From the NCBI RefSeq assembly GCF_004354985.1, contig NZ_SMSK01000005.1:351379-415378 (forward strand): a DNA stretch of 64,000 nucleotides, in the 5' to 3' direction. Every line of letters begins with the position of its first letter. Positions within the stretch are counted from its first letter, which is position 1. A model generated the notes under the pieces. That model saw only the letters and a program-made list of their open reading frames with translations, made no database searches and had not been told where the DNA came from. The DNA is from Segetibacter sp. 3557_3 (GTDB lineage Bacteria > Bacteroidota > Bacteroidia > Chitinophagales > Chitinophagaceae). This document shows positions 1-8,585 of this stretch, in pieces. Position numbers and translations under genes: made by a program.

Positions 1-177
1 GGAAACCATAAGAGCAACAACCAACAACCCTGAAGGGGTTGAATATTGAACCTAAATCATTCGAATGCCATTCCGACAAAGGAGGAATCCCGGACAAAAC
101 ATTTCAATTGCGATGAGATCCCTACCAGCTTTACATTTTTAATTTTTAATTTTTAATTTCAATTATCCTCCCTCCCC
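1..177. other. Left-edge intergenic DNA with repeat remnants
   Basis: No gene is seen. Positions 25-41 hold CAACCCTGAAGGGGTTG, the reverse complement of the palindrome that ends the 97-bp elements at 3.6 and 11 kb. Positions 68-90 hold a reverse-strand remnant of the GGGATTCCTCTTCGTCGGAATGAC unit that is tandem at 6.6 kb. An AT run (repeated TTTTTAA) lies at 135-160, just before the cytochrome gene. Confidence 0.6.
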
Positions 178-1404
178 TTGAAAAAGCATAGACGAAAACT
201 TGCTGTGTTACTCATCATTTGCATGAGTACACTCTTTTTTTCGCAATGCCTTAACCGGCAGTCGGAAGTTAATGATGTCCGGTCAAATGGTTATGCCGGT
301 TCGGAAACCTGTGTAAGTTGCCACCGGAATTTTACAGCGTCTTATGCTGCAACGGCACACCACAACTCCACCTCACCTGCCTCCAAACAAACCATTAAAG
401 GCAGTTTTGAAACCGACTCAAATGTTTATGCTTATAAGCCCAATTTAAAGGTGCAGATGGAAGAACGCGACAGCCGTTTGTTACAGGTGGCTTACCTTGA
501 CGGCCGGGAAAAACAATCGGCTCCTTTCGATATTGTTGTTGGTTCGGGCAGAAAAGCACAAACTTTTTTGTATTGGATCGACGACCAGATCTACCAATTA
601 CCGGTATCGTATTTTGTGAAGGCCAGAGCCTGGGTGAACAGTCCAAACTACCCGGCAGACAAAGTCCGGTTCGACAGAAATGTACCCATTGGTTGCTTTG
701 AATGCCATGGCTCTTATATCAAGAGAACCTCCGTTGAAGTGGTGAACAACAGGCTCAGCGATCACTTCGACAAGAACTCCATCCTCTATGGCATTGACTG
801 CGAAAGGTGCCATGGTCCCGCAGCAAAACACGTAGCTTACCAGCAACAGCACCCCGACGAGAAAAAAGCAAAATACATTGCCAGCTTTGCATCGCTTTCA
901 AGAGAAGATCAGCTCAACATGTGCTCCGTTTGTCATTCGGGCTTACACGACACCAAACAAACAACATTCTTTTTTCGCCCGGGCGCAAAGCTTTCGGCAT
1001 TTATTCACCCCGATACCACAACGGTAAGTCTTGCGGACATCGATGTTCATGGCAACCAGCTTCAACTCTTAAAATCAAGTGAGTGCTTTATCAAAAGCAA
1101 TACCCTCAACTGCTCCACTTGCCACAACACGCACGTAAACGAGCGCGACGATCCCGCGTTGTTTTCAAAGCGCTGTATGAGTTGCCATCAACCTGACCAG
1201 GATCACTTTTGTAAAATGGCAGAAAAAGTGGGCCCGTCGATTGTGAACAACTGTATCGATTGCCATATGCCGACAAAGGAATCTAAACTAATTACCCTCC
1301 GTTCACAGGGACAAACCAAACCTACACCCAACCTTGTTCGCACGCATTATATTGCCGTTTACCCCGACGAAACAAAACGATTCTTAAAGGATCGTGACCG
1401 ATAA
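178..1404 (+). CDS. Seven-haem c-type cytochrome lipoprotein
   Basis: Predicted cell-envelope electron-transfer protein of 408 residues. Seven CxxCH haem c sites are visible at residues 45-49, 173-177, 208-212, 249-253, 312-316, 333-337 and 359-363. The architecture resembles the cytochrome c554 / multihaem family. The N-terminus is basic (MKKHRRK), followed by a hydrophobic stretch and a lipobox-like FSQC with Cys24, so it is probably a lipoprotein. The start is TTG at 178. The next in-frame ATG (Met16) would remove the basic part of the signal, so TTG is preferred. No Shine-Dalgarno is seen. The 3' end overlaps the convergent cyclophilin gene by 21 nt. No oxidase or reductase partner lies in the window, so the redox partner is unknown. 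Confidence 0.88.
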   Translation: MKKHRRKLAVLLIICMSTLFFSQCLNRQSEVNDVRSNGYAGSETCVSCHRNFTASYAATAHHNSTSPASKQTIKGSFETDSNVYAYKPNLKVQMEERDSRLLQVAYLDGREKQSAPFDIVVGSGRKAQTFLYWIDDQIYQLPVSYFVKARAWVNSPNYPADKVRFDRNVPIGCFECHGSYIKRTSVEVVNNRLSDHFDKNSILYGIDCERCHGPAAKHVAYQQQHPDEKKAKYIASFASLSREDQLNMCSVCHSGLHDTKQTTFFFRPGAKLSAFIHPDTTTVSLADIDVHGNQLQLLKSSECFIKSNTLNCSTCHNTHVNERDDPALFSKRCMSCHQPDQDHFCKMAEKVGPSIVNNCIDCHMPTKESKLITLRSQGQTKPTPNLVRTHYIAVYPDETKRFLKDRDR

Positions 1405-3315
1405 TATCCGGTCGCCCATTTCGAGTTTATTAACTACGTCCATACCTGCTACCACTTCGCCCCACACCGTATATCCGTAATCGTTCCATGGTGTTGGTCG
1501 CAACATGATGGACCAATGTGAAGTCTCTGTGTCACGGCCCGATGAAGCCATGTTTACCGTTCTTTCGCCATGCGGGCGAAAGTTATACTCCGAACGTATT
1601 TTAACACTGGTAAGACTATCAAAAGGGGGTGATGGGGTGCCGCCGGTTTGATTAACAAAATTCGGTATCACGCGATAAAACATCAATTCATTGATCGCAC
1701 CCGATTTTACGAGGTGAAGAAAGTGGGTTACCGTAAAAGGGGCTTCCTCCACAAACAAGCGGATCGTATAATTTCCACGGTCGGTTGCGATCCGTATTTT
1801 CTGGTCAACAGGAATAGCAACGATTTCTTTCCAATCAAATGTTTTGTAAACAGGTTTCGGCGCACTTGTCTGCCGTTCGGGTTCTCTTTTAAAACCAGCC
1901 CGGTAGGCTGCCAATGCATTATCCAAATCAGCAACAACAGTTTGGTATGGATCACTGGCCCACCTGGCGCGTGCAGTCTTTAAAAAGGTGCTGTCTTTTA
2001 CAACCTGGGCCAGACGTTCGCCGGAGTTCGCCAGCGACTTTGCAGCCAGACTTACCAGGTATTTATTAGACGACTGGATAGCTGTTACCAGGAATTTTGC
2101 GTATCGCGTTATGGAGTCAGGTGGTAGATTGCTGCCAGCGTACAACCTCCTGATCGGGTTGAAAAGTGCCTGGCTAACCTCGCGATCTGTTTCCGTATAT
2201 GCAGCCGTAGTTAGATAGGAATAGTTGGTTGGATCTGTTGCAAGCGCAGTTGCCAGTAGTATTTTCTCATGCCTAAGTTTCGATGCGGAATAGCTTTTTT
2301 TCATCAACTCGCTTACAGGCTTTTTATCTGTGGCAACTGCAAACGCGGCTTCCAATAGGATCGTTCTTACCCGCCAGTTTTTCTCATTACTGGCATGATC
2401 CATCAATGCTTGTGCCTGTTCAGCGACTTTGTTAGCCGTAAAATATTCGGCAGCGGTAATCCGAACACTGATGTGTTCGTTGGAGGCTAACTTTTGAAAT
2501 GCAAGTTGCGTTACTTCGGGAGTATTGTATTGCTTTAGTACCGCAAGTGCATCAACCCGAACCCGGTAATCCTTTGCTGTATCTGCTACTGCAATCAGGG
2601 CTCGTTGCGCTGCTCCTGTCTTTACGTTTCTTAGTGCCCGTAATATGCCCATACGAACATTGGCAGATGGGTCATGTAGCACTACATCAATGATGGCTTT
2701 TTCGTAACCTGCAACAGGAGCAGCAGAGAAGTAATACGCTGCTGCATGACGGACCGCCTCTGGTTGTTGTGGCAATAAAAATGCCCCCATGATCTCGTCC
2801 CCGGTTTTATGATATGCTTTCCTGATCGCAGCACGATACAAGGCCCGGGCAAGTCCTTCTTTATCCTCCTGGCCAACCGGTTTATAGCTGCATAAAAAGT
2901 TCACCGCTTCGGTATTGGCACACCTGCCCAGTGCTTCCAGCTCAACACGTTTAACTTTTACAGACTGCTCACTCCCGATCGCCGTAATCAGTCCTGAAAC
3001 CGTAAGAGGTGTTTTCATTTGTCCCAACGCAAAGGCTGCATTTATCCTGACGTCTGCGTTGGCATCGTTTAACAGCAATAAAAGATCTGGGATGGCTGTA
3101 CTATCCTGTATTGAACTGAATTGTAGGGCTGCCTCTTTGCGATACACCGGGTTATTATGCTTGAAGTACGCCACAACAGCGTTGGTTAAACGATTGTATC
3201 CATGCGAATAAATCTGCTGCAATATGGGATCACGAAATTTGTTTACGGCACGCTTTTGAGCAACAGCCGGCAGCGACAAGCTGGTAAGACTAAGAAGAAG
3301 GAAAATGTTATTCAT
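1384..3315 (-). CDS. HEAT-repeat protein with C-terminal cyclophilin-type peptidyl-prolyl isomerase domain
   Basis: Secreted or periplasmic protein of 643 residues with a signal peptide ending near LPAVAQ (residue 19-20). Residues ~30-480 form repeated helical pairs typical of HEAT/PBS-lyase-like repeats (for example DANADVRINAAFALGQM and DPSANVRMGILRALRN). Residues ~500-643 are a cyclophilin domain containing the FYRVIPNFVNQTGG core, equivalent to the FHRxxPxFMxQGG active-site segment. The conserved Arg, Phe and Gln of the active site are therefore present. Known cyclophilins catalyse proline cis/trans isomerisation. The HEAT part probably docks client proteins. It is convergent with, and overlaps, the cytochrome gene, so a shared folding role is possible but unproven. 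Confidence 0.88.
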   Translation of the reverse strand: MNNIFLLLSLTSLSLPAVAQKRAVNKFRDPILQQIYSHGYNRLTNAVVAYFKHNNPVYRKEAALQFSSIQDSTAIPDLLLLLNDANADVRINAAFALGQMKTPLTVSGLITAIGSEQSVKVKRVELEALGRCANTEAVNFLCSYKPVGQEDKEGLARALYRAAIRKAYHKTGDEIMGAFLLPQQPEAVRHAAAYYFSAAPVAGYEKAIIDVVLHDPSANVRMGILRALRNVKTGAAQRALIAVADTAKDYRVRVDALAVLKQYNTPEVTQLAFQKLASNEHISVRITAAEYFTANKVAEQAQALMDHASNEKNWRVRTILLEAAFAVATDKKPVSELMKKSYSASKLRHEKILLATALATDPTNYSYLTTAAYTETDREVSQALFNPIRRLYAGSNLPPDSITRYAKFLVTAIQSSNKYLVSLAAKSLANSGERLAQVVKDSTFLKTARARWASDPYQTVVADLDNALAAYRAGFKREPERQTSAPKPVYKTFDWKEIVAIPVDQKIRIATDRGNYTIRLFVEEAPFTVTHFLHLVKSGAINELMFYRVIPNFVNQTGGTPSPPFDSLTSVKIRSEYNFRPHGERTVNMASSGRDTETSHWSIMLRPTPWNDYGYTVWGEVVAGMDVVNKLEMGDRILSVTIL

Positions 3316-4137
3316 AAGAAGATTTATAATGCAAAATGTAAAAGTCAGGTATCATCGCGAACTGGATCAGCCATGGTACTTCATTCCACATTCGTTATGT
3401 AATCACCAATACATGTCTCATAGTAACCGCAACCATAAACCACAACTCTTGAACGAGCGTCGCCCGTCCGGGTGGGCAAGCAAGAATTGACATGGAACAA
3501 ATGGCGGCAACTAAAAATGCGAAGGTGAACTTAGAAGTCAACTGGCATTAGGAAATAGCCGGATCTTGATCTCATTCATCGTCTTGCATCCATGCTCTCA
3601 TTATTCAACCCCTTCAGGGTTGTGGAGAACAGATTTGATTTGTTTCCCGGATTTCATCCGGGGCTATTTACATGCAACCCCTTCAGGGTTGAACTTCCAA
3701 GTAAAATACCATCATCTACGACTGCCTATTCTTTTAACGAAAGCCCCTACTCTGTATCGGTTTATAAAGCGCAACAGATTTTTCTTGTAACAATTATCAT
3801 ATAACATTCAACACCACATAATCCACTTTTAATGCTTAACGCAGAACTCTTAACTGTTCTCATACAACATTCAACATAGCATAAACTACTCTTAATTTTT
3901 ACCTCATAACTCATAACTGTATTCATACAACATTTAGCATACAACATTCAACATAGAATAACCCACCCTTAATTCTGAATTCATAACTCTTAACTGTATT
4001 CGTACAACATTCAACATAACTAAAACTACTCTCAATTCTTCACTCATAACTCTTAACTGTATTCATTCAACATTTAGCATACAACATCTAACATAAAATA
4101 AACTACTCTCAATTCTTAACTCATAATTCTTAAGTCC
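3316..4137. repeat. Intergenic repeat region: one 97-bp hairpin element and an AT-rich imperfect tandem array
   Basis: Positions 3601-3695 hold one complete three-hairpin element: CAACCCCTTCAGGGTTG (3606-3622), a CCCGGATTTCATCCGGGG hairpin (3646-3663) and a second CAACCCCTTCAGGGTTG (3675-3691). Positions ~3795-4137 are an imperfect tandem array, about 60-80 bp per unit. In the sense of the adjacent GH31 gene each unit contains ATGTTGAATGTTGTATG followed by an AAGAGTTATGAG-type stretch. Short open frames here are translations of the repeats and are not considered genes. Positions 3455-3475 carry a CGCCCGTCCGGGTGGGC inverted repeat related to the dispersed element at 55.3 kb. Confidence 0.8.
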
Positions 4138-6387
4138 CTACAGCTTCACTTCCATCTTCTCCCCTTTGTATTCCACCCATCGCGTTGGCGTATTCTGGCG
4201 CTGACCAGCTATCAATTGAACATTGAATGCGCGGTTGATCTTTTGTCCCCTTGTGTTTGCAGGTTCAATGGTCAGCAACCTGGTTTGATCGTTCCACGCA
4301 AAATGAATGGTTGACCCTGGCAGCTTTTCATAATCGAGTGTGTTGCCATCGTCTTCATACAATTCGTAAGTTCCATTTGCACCTGCATATACGCGCAAGG
4401 TTGCCGTGTCAGTCGTGGGCTCGTCAACGTATTGCCGTACCGGGTCCATCGGAATGATCGAGCCCGCCACAACGTACAGCGGCATCGTCGACAATTCCAC
4501 ATACCGGGATATCCATTGGTTGCCCTGGTACTTGCGGTTGGACCAGAAGTCGTACCAGGCGCCTTCGGGCAGGTATACTTCTTTCATCGTCCTCCCTTTT
4601 TCAGTCACTGGCGCAACCAGGAAGTTGCGTCCCCACAGGTACTGCGACCTAATCCTTAGTGCTACACTATCATCCGGATAATGCATCCATAGGGGTCGCA
4701 TCAGCGGCAGGCTCTTGTCGTAGTTTTCCCTTGCTGCAGTATAGTTATACGGCAGTAACTGGTAACGCAGCTCAAGAAACTTTTTGCAAATGGGTTCTAC
4801 CTGTGGATTGTACAACTGGGTGGTATCAAGACCTGCACCCGGACTTAGCGAAACTTCGTTTGGCCCGATGGCGCGGTTGCTCCATCCCCATGGATGGTGC
4901 AGCTTCCACTGCCTGCCATGCGATCGAAAGAGGGGTGAAAACGTTGCAAACTGGAACCAACGGGTATAGAGTTCGCCTGTGAATTCCCGTGTTGCCACGA
5001 AGCCACCGATATCACTGCCCCAATATGGTGATACGCCAAGCCCGGCGTTCAAACCGAGTTGCACGTGTGCATCAAGTGTTGACCAAAGTGAAAAGCAATC
5101 GCCCGACCAGTTCCAGCTGCCATAGCGATGCATGCCCGCATAACCGGTGCGGTGTAAAGCAAATGGACGAAGGTTGGGCTTGTCCATCAACTGGCCCTCG
5201 CGATAAATCATATGCCTTGTAAGGCGCGAAGCAATGGGCAATTCGTCGCCGTCGTCGGGCCACCAGCCATCAATTTTTTTATTCACCGGTTGATGCCATC
5301 GCCAGTAATTAAAGGCATAATCCCGGCCCGTATCTGTTGCAGAAGGTGCCATCACTCCATGGAGTGTTCGCGGGGTATTGTTAACGTGCAGGATAACTTT
5401 GAAGTGCTGCTCCTGCAATTGTTTTATCATCTGGTCAGGCTTATCAAAAGTCTTTGGGTTAAAGTCCATGTTTGCATGCCCCATGTTCCAGCCTGTTGGA
5501 GCGTAACCCGTGCCGAGATAGATCATGACATCAGCGGGTATTTTTTTGTCGCGGAATGTTTTTGCTTCCTGCAGTATACTATCGGGGCTCTCGAGCGTAC
5601 GATGGCTTTGCATATAACCTAGTGCCCATTTGGGTGGCATAGGAGCCTTGCCGGTCAACCGGGTGTAATGTTGCATGATCGCAGGAGTAGAGTCGTTGTA
5701 GCTGATAAAGACATCAAGCGGCAGTGCCTTTTCCGTGGGCAGCGCCGGACTGGGGCGGGGTATGAAGTGGCCGGTTGTACCGGTTCGTAAATCAAATGCG
5801 GCTTTGTAAGGAAGGTGGAAAAACAAGGACCATTTTTCAACCGGGTTGATGAGTAGCGGAATGGGTATTCTTGACCCATAAATCTGGGATTCGTTTGCAG
5901 GCACCCCTTCCTGCATTTCGTCGTACGTGCCCCTGCGATCATATCGTTGTCCACCCGAGCCGAGCCCGTATAGCGGTCCATTACCGGATGTGAAATGAAC
6001 GTTGCCATTAGCAGTGTCGATGGCAAACTGTTGAAACAATTTTCCCCGTTTAAAAAAAGACAGCTTAAGTGGTGATGGAGAAAAGGTGACACTGATGTTC
6101 TGCAATTTGAACTGCCGTGCTGCACTTAACTGGGTTGTTTTTACGTCCGGCGTTTGCCAGCGGTCTTCAATTACCAGGTCTGTTGTTAATGGTTCGGGTT
6201 GTTTTGCCGCGTTTAATGGAAGCAACGTAAACCGTACCGTGTTTGGTGAAACCGAAGTCAGCGAAAGTTGTACCGGCTGACCAGCAACAGTGATTTGCCG
6301 CTGCGCATCAACATTCCCTATACCGCAAGAAAGCAGCACCAGCCCCAAAATCGTAAATGGCAACTTGAGTCGATAGGATTTTTTCAT
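4138..6387 (-). CDS. Glycoside hydrolase family 31 (alpha-glucosidase/alpha-xylosidase type)
   Basis: Retaining alpha-glycosidase of 749 residues, exported. The start is set at 6387, where MKKSYRL begins a good signal peptide ending near GNVDAQ. A longer frame to 6549 would add 54 residues with no signal character. The order is an N-terminal beta-sandwich (galactose-mutarotase-like), a GH31 TIM barrel and C-terminal beta domains including a DUF5110-like part (ELYEDDGNTLDYE). Barrel motifs seen are DGWWPDDGDE (~373-382, nucleophile strand), WSGD (~427-430, acid/base Asp) and GSDIGGF (~457-463). The exact substrate cannot be read from the sequence. The gene stands alone, flanked by repeats. Confidence 0.92.
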   Translation of the reverse strand: MKKSYRLKLPFTILGLVLLSCGIGNVDAQRQITVAGQPVQLSLTSVSPNTVRFTLLPLNAAKQPEPLTTDLVIEDRWQTPDVKTTQLSAARQFKLQNISVTFSPSPLKLSFFKRGKLFQQFAIDTANGNVHFTSGNGPLYGLGSGGQRYDRRGTYDEMQEGVPANESQIYGSRIPIPLLINPVEKWSLFFHLPYKAAFDLRTGTTGHFIPRPSPALPTEKALPLDVFISYNDSTPAIMQHYTRLTGKAPMPPKWALGYMQSHRTLESPDSILQEAKTFRDKKIPADVMIYLGTGYAPTGWNMGHANMDFNPKTFDKPDQMIKQLQEQHFKVILHVNNTPRTLHGVMAPSATDTGRDYAFNYWRWHQPVNKKIDGWWPDDGDELPIASRLTRHMIYREGQLMDKPNLRPFALHRTGYAGMHRYGSWNWSGDCFSLWSTLDAHVQLGLNAGLGVSPYWGSDIGGFVATREFTGELYTRWFQFATFSPLFRSHGRQWKLHHPWGWSNRAIGPNEVSLSPGAGLDTTQLYNPQVEPICKKFLELRYQLLPYNYTAARENYDKSLPLMRPLWMHYPDDSVALRIRSQYLWGRNFLVAPVTEKGRTMKEVYLPEGAWYDFWSNRKYQGNQWISRYVELSTMPLYVVAGSIIPMDPVRQYVDEPTTDTATLRVYAGANGTYELYEDDGNTLDYEKLPGSTIHFAWNDQTRLLTIEPANTRGQKINRAFNVQLIAGQRQNTPTRWVEYKGEKMEVKL

Positions 6388-6928
6388 AACGAGGTATTTG
6401 TGCAGCAAGCAAAGCGGACCATTGCTAAAAGTAATTATTGCATGGTTGATTACGGGCTGAATAGGACTAACCATTTTTAAGCAACAGTAGCCTGATTTTA
6501 ACCATAACAAGGGTCCTGTCATCCCGACTGGGAAGGAGTCTGATCGCAATAAAATGTTTGTCAGGGATTCCTTCTTAGTCGGAACGACAGAAGTTTACGT
6601 CTCATCTCCCATCACTCATCTCTCATCACTCTCAACGGGATTCCTCTTCGCCGGAATGACAAAAAGTTCACGTCTCATCTCCCATCACTCATCTCTCATA
6701 ACTCTCAACGGGATTCCTCTTCGTCGCAATGACAAAAAGTTCACGTCTCATCTCCCATCACTCATTTCTCATCACCATCAACGGGATTCCTCTTCGTCGC
6801 AATGACAAAAAGTTCACGTCTCATCACTCATCTCTCATATCTCATCACTAGTAACGGGATCCCCCGTGCCTCGGAATGACCGCCGTTCCCGGGAAAAAAT
6901 CCATAATTTCATCGGCTAAAATGATTGC
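6388..6928. repeat. 73-bp tandem repeat array upstream of namZ
   Basis: About four tandem copies start at 6601, 6674, 6747 and 6820, a spacing of exactly 73 bp. Each contains CTCATCTCCCATCACTC, then ACGGGATTCCTCTTCG, then GGAATGACAAAAAGTTCACG. A degraded half-copy precedes them (~6530-6600) and a final diverged one ends near 6880. The unit has the GGGATTC...GGAATGAC half-palindrome common in dispersed repeats. The remaining sequence up to 6928 holds the promoter of the next gene, with no recognisable box. Confidence 0.85.
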
Positions 6929-8152
6929 ATGAAACTTTCCTATTTATCATACCTGCTGGTGGCTATTGTAGCTTCGTGCAGCTTCAAAACGGGTCCGACA
7001 CGGGCACAGGCCAAAGCCGGTAAAACCGACATTGTTACCGGTGCAGAAAAAACAAACGAATACCTCCCTTACCTCAAGGGAAAACGCGTTGGCATACTTG
7101 CAAATCCCACTACCATCATCGGTACAAGACACCTGGTGGACAGCATGCTCGCAACAGGGATCAATATTGTAAAAGTGTTTGGCCCCGAACACGGTTTCAG
7201 GGGTCGCGCAAGTGCGGGTGTTCGGGTAAGCGATGAAAAGGACTCCGCAACAGGCGTAAAGGTGATCTCGCTTTACGGGCCTAAACGCAAGCCCAGCAAA
7301 GAAGACCTGGCCGATGTCGACGTCATGATCTTCGACGTACAGGATGTAGGCTGCCGGTTTTATACTTACATCAATGTGCTTAGCTATATCATGGAGTCGT
7401 GCGCAGAAAATAATAAGGAACTCATTGTTCTCGACCGTCCAAATCCAAACGGCTACCTGGTCGACGGACCCATACTCGACATGCGATTGAAGTCGGGTAT
7501 CGGCATTTTCCCCATTCCTATCGCACACGGAATGACCATCGCCGAGTTTGCGCAGATGATCAACGGCGAGGGATGGCTGCCCAATAAAATGACCTGTAAA
7601 CTCAGGATCGTTAAGCTGGCCAACTACAACCACGATAAACCATATACCCTTCCGGTAAAACCATCCCCAAACCTGAATACGCAACAAAGCATCATGCTGT
7701 ACCCTTCTACCTGCCTGTTTGAAGGCACGATCCTGAACCATGGCCGGGGCACGCAGTTTCCATTTACCGTTTTAGGCAGTCCATTGCTGAAAGACAAATA
7801 CGCGTTTTCGTATACACCCGTAAGCATACCCGGCATGAGCGAAACACCCCTGCATATGAACCAGGTTTGTTACGGGCTCGACTTAAGAGACTACGACATC
7901 TCAAAACTGCGCGCGTCAAAAAGAATCAACATACAATGGATGATCGACCTGTATAATGCTTACCCGATTAAGGAAAAGTTTTTTGACCGTACACAAAGCA
8001 AAGAGATGGGCAACATAGACGGACTTGCAGGAAGCTCCGAATTCAGGCAGCAAATCATGTCGGGTAAATCGGTTAAAGAAATCCAGGACTCGTGGGAGCC
8101 CGGTCTGTCGCAATACAAAACCATGCGGAAGAAGTACATGCTTTACGACTAG
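6929..8152 (+). CDS. namZ: DUF1343 / NamZ-type exo-beta-N-acetylmuramidase (GH171) lipoprotein
   Basis: Lipoprotein of 407 residues with lipobox-like VASC at Cys17. The DUF1343 signature is clear: GKRVGILANPT, VFGPEHGFRG, GVKVISLYG, MIFDVQDVGCRFYTYI and LDRPNPNG. Characterised family members (NamZ, family GH171) remove terminal N-acetylmuramic acid from peptidoglycan fragments. The Glu of the PEHGFRG segment is the probable catalytic residue by homology. This points to cell-wall recycling in the periplasm. There is no neighbouring muropeptide gene; the two sides are repeats and a divergent GH31. An AT-rich motif of the family seen after other stop codons begins a few bases after the stop. Confidence 0.88.
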   Translation: MKLSYLSYLLVAIVASCSFKTGPTRAQAKAGKTDIVTGAEKTNEYLPYLKGKRVGILANPTTIIGTRHLVDSMLATGINIVKVFGPEHGFRGRASAGVRVSDEKDSATGVKVISLYGPKRKPSKEDLADVDVMIFDVQDVGCRFYTYINVLSYIMESCAENNKELIVLDRPNPNGYLVDGPILDMRLKSGIGIFPIPIAHGMTIAEFAQMINGEGWLPNKMTCKLRIVKLANYNHDKPYTLPVKPSPNLNTQQSIMLYPSTCLFEGTILNHGRGTQFPFTVLGSPLLKDKYAFSYTPVSIPGMSETPLHMNQVCYGLDLRDYDISKLRASKRINIQWMIDLYNAYPIKEKFFDRTQSKEMGNIDGLAGSSEFRQQIMSGKSVKEIQDSWEPGLSQYKTMRKKYMLYD

Positions 8153-8585
8153 TCGGGATTATTTTGGATGTTATATGTTGAATGTTGAATTGGTGCGGTT
8201 ACATTTAGAAGCATTTTTTTGGACCGAACCTTAGGATTTCTATTGAACATCGTTGCGTCGCACTCGTGTACGGCAGTTTCGTTGCGCAGCGATGCATGAC
8301 CATCAAAGCTTATAACGGCCTTGAATGTTGATGCGGGTCCATAAGAAAGAGAAATGAAGGTTAAGACACGAGGAAAGATCTTTTTAATGCATGCACAAGG
8401 TGAGGAATACTGATCAGTTGATAGCTAATATGTTTATCTTCTAATACCGAAGTAGTCAAGCTATACTATAGCGTTTAACATGCAGCTGCCTTTAGGTAAT
8501 CAACTCAAGGACCATGTTTGAAGTGCCGTGACTCATTTTGCCTCGCATTCATTTAACATTCAGCATACAACATTCAACATAACCA
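8153..8585. repeat. Intergenic region with two repeat families
   Basis: No gene. TTATATGTTGAATGTTGAATTG lies at ~8170-8191, shortly after the namZ stop in its sense. A minus-strand copy of the dispersed element lies at ~8211-8276. Read on the minus strand it gives GTACACGAGTGCGACGCAAC, then GATG, and ends GGTCCAAAAAAATG. Positions ~8550-8583 hold the AT-rich motif again, now in the sense of the GH97 gene and immediately after its stop. Confidence 0.7.
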
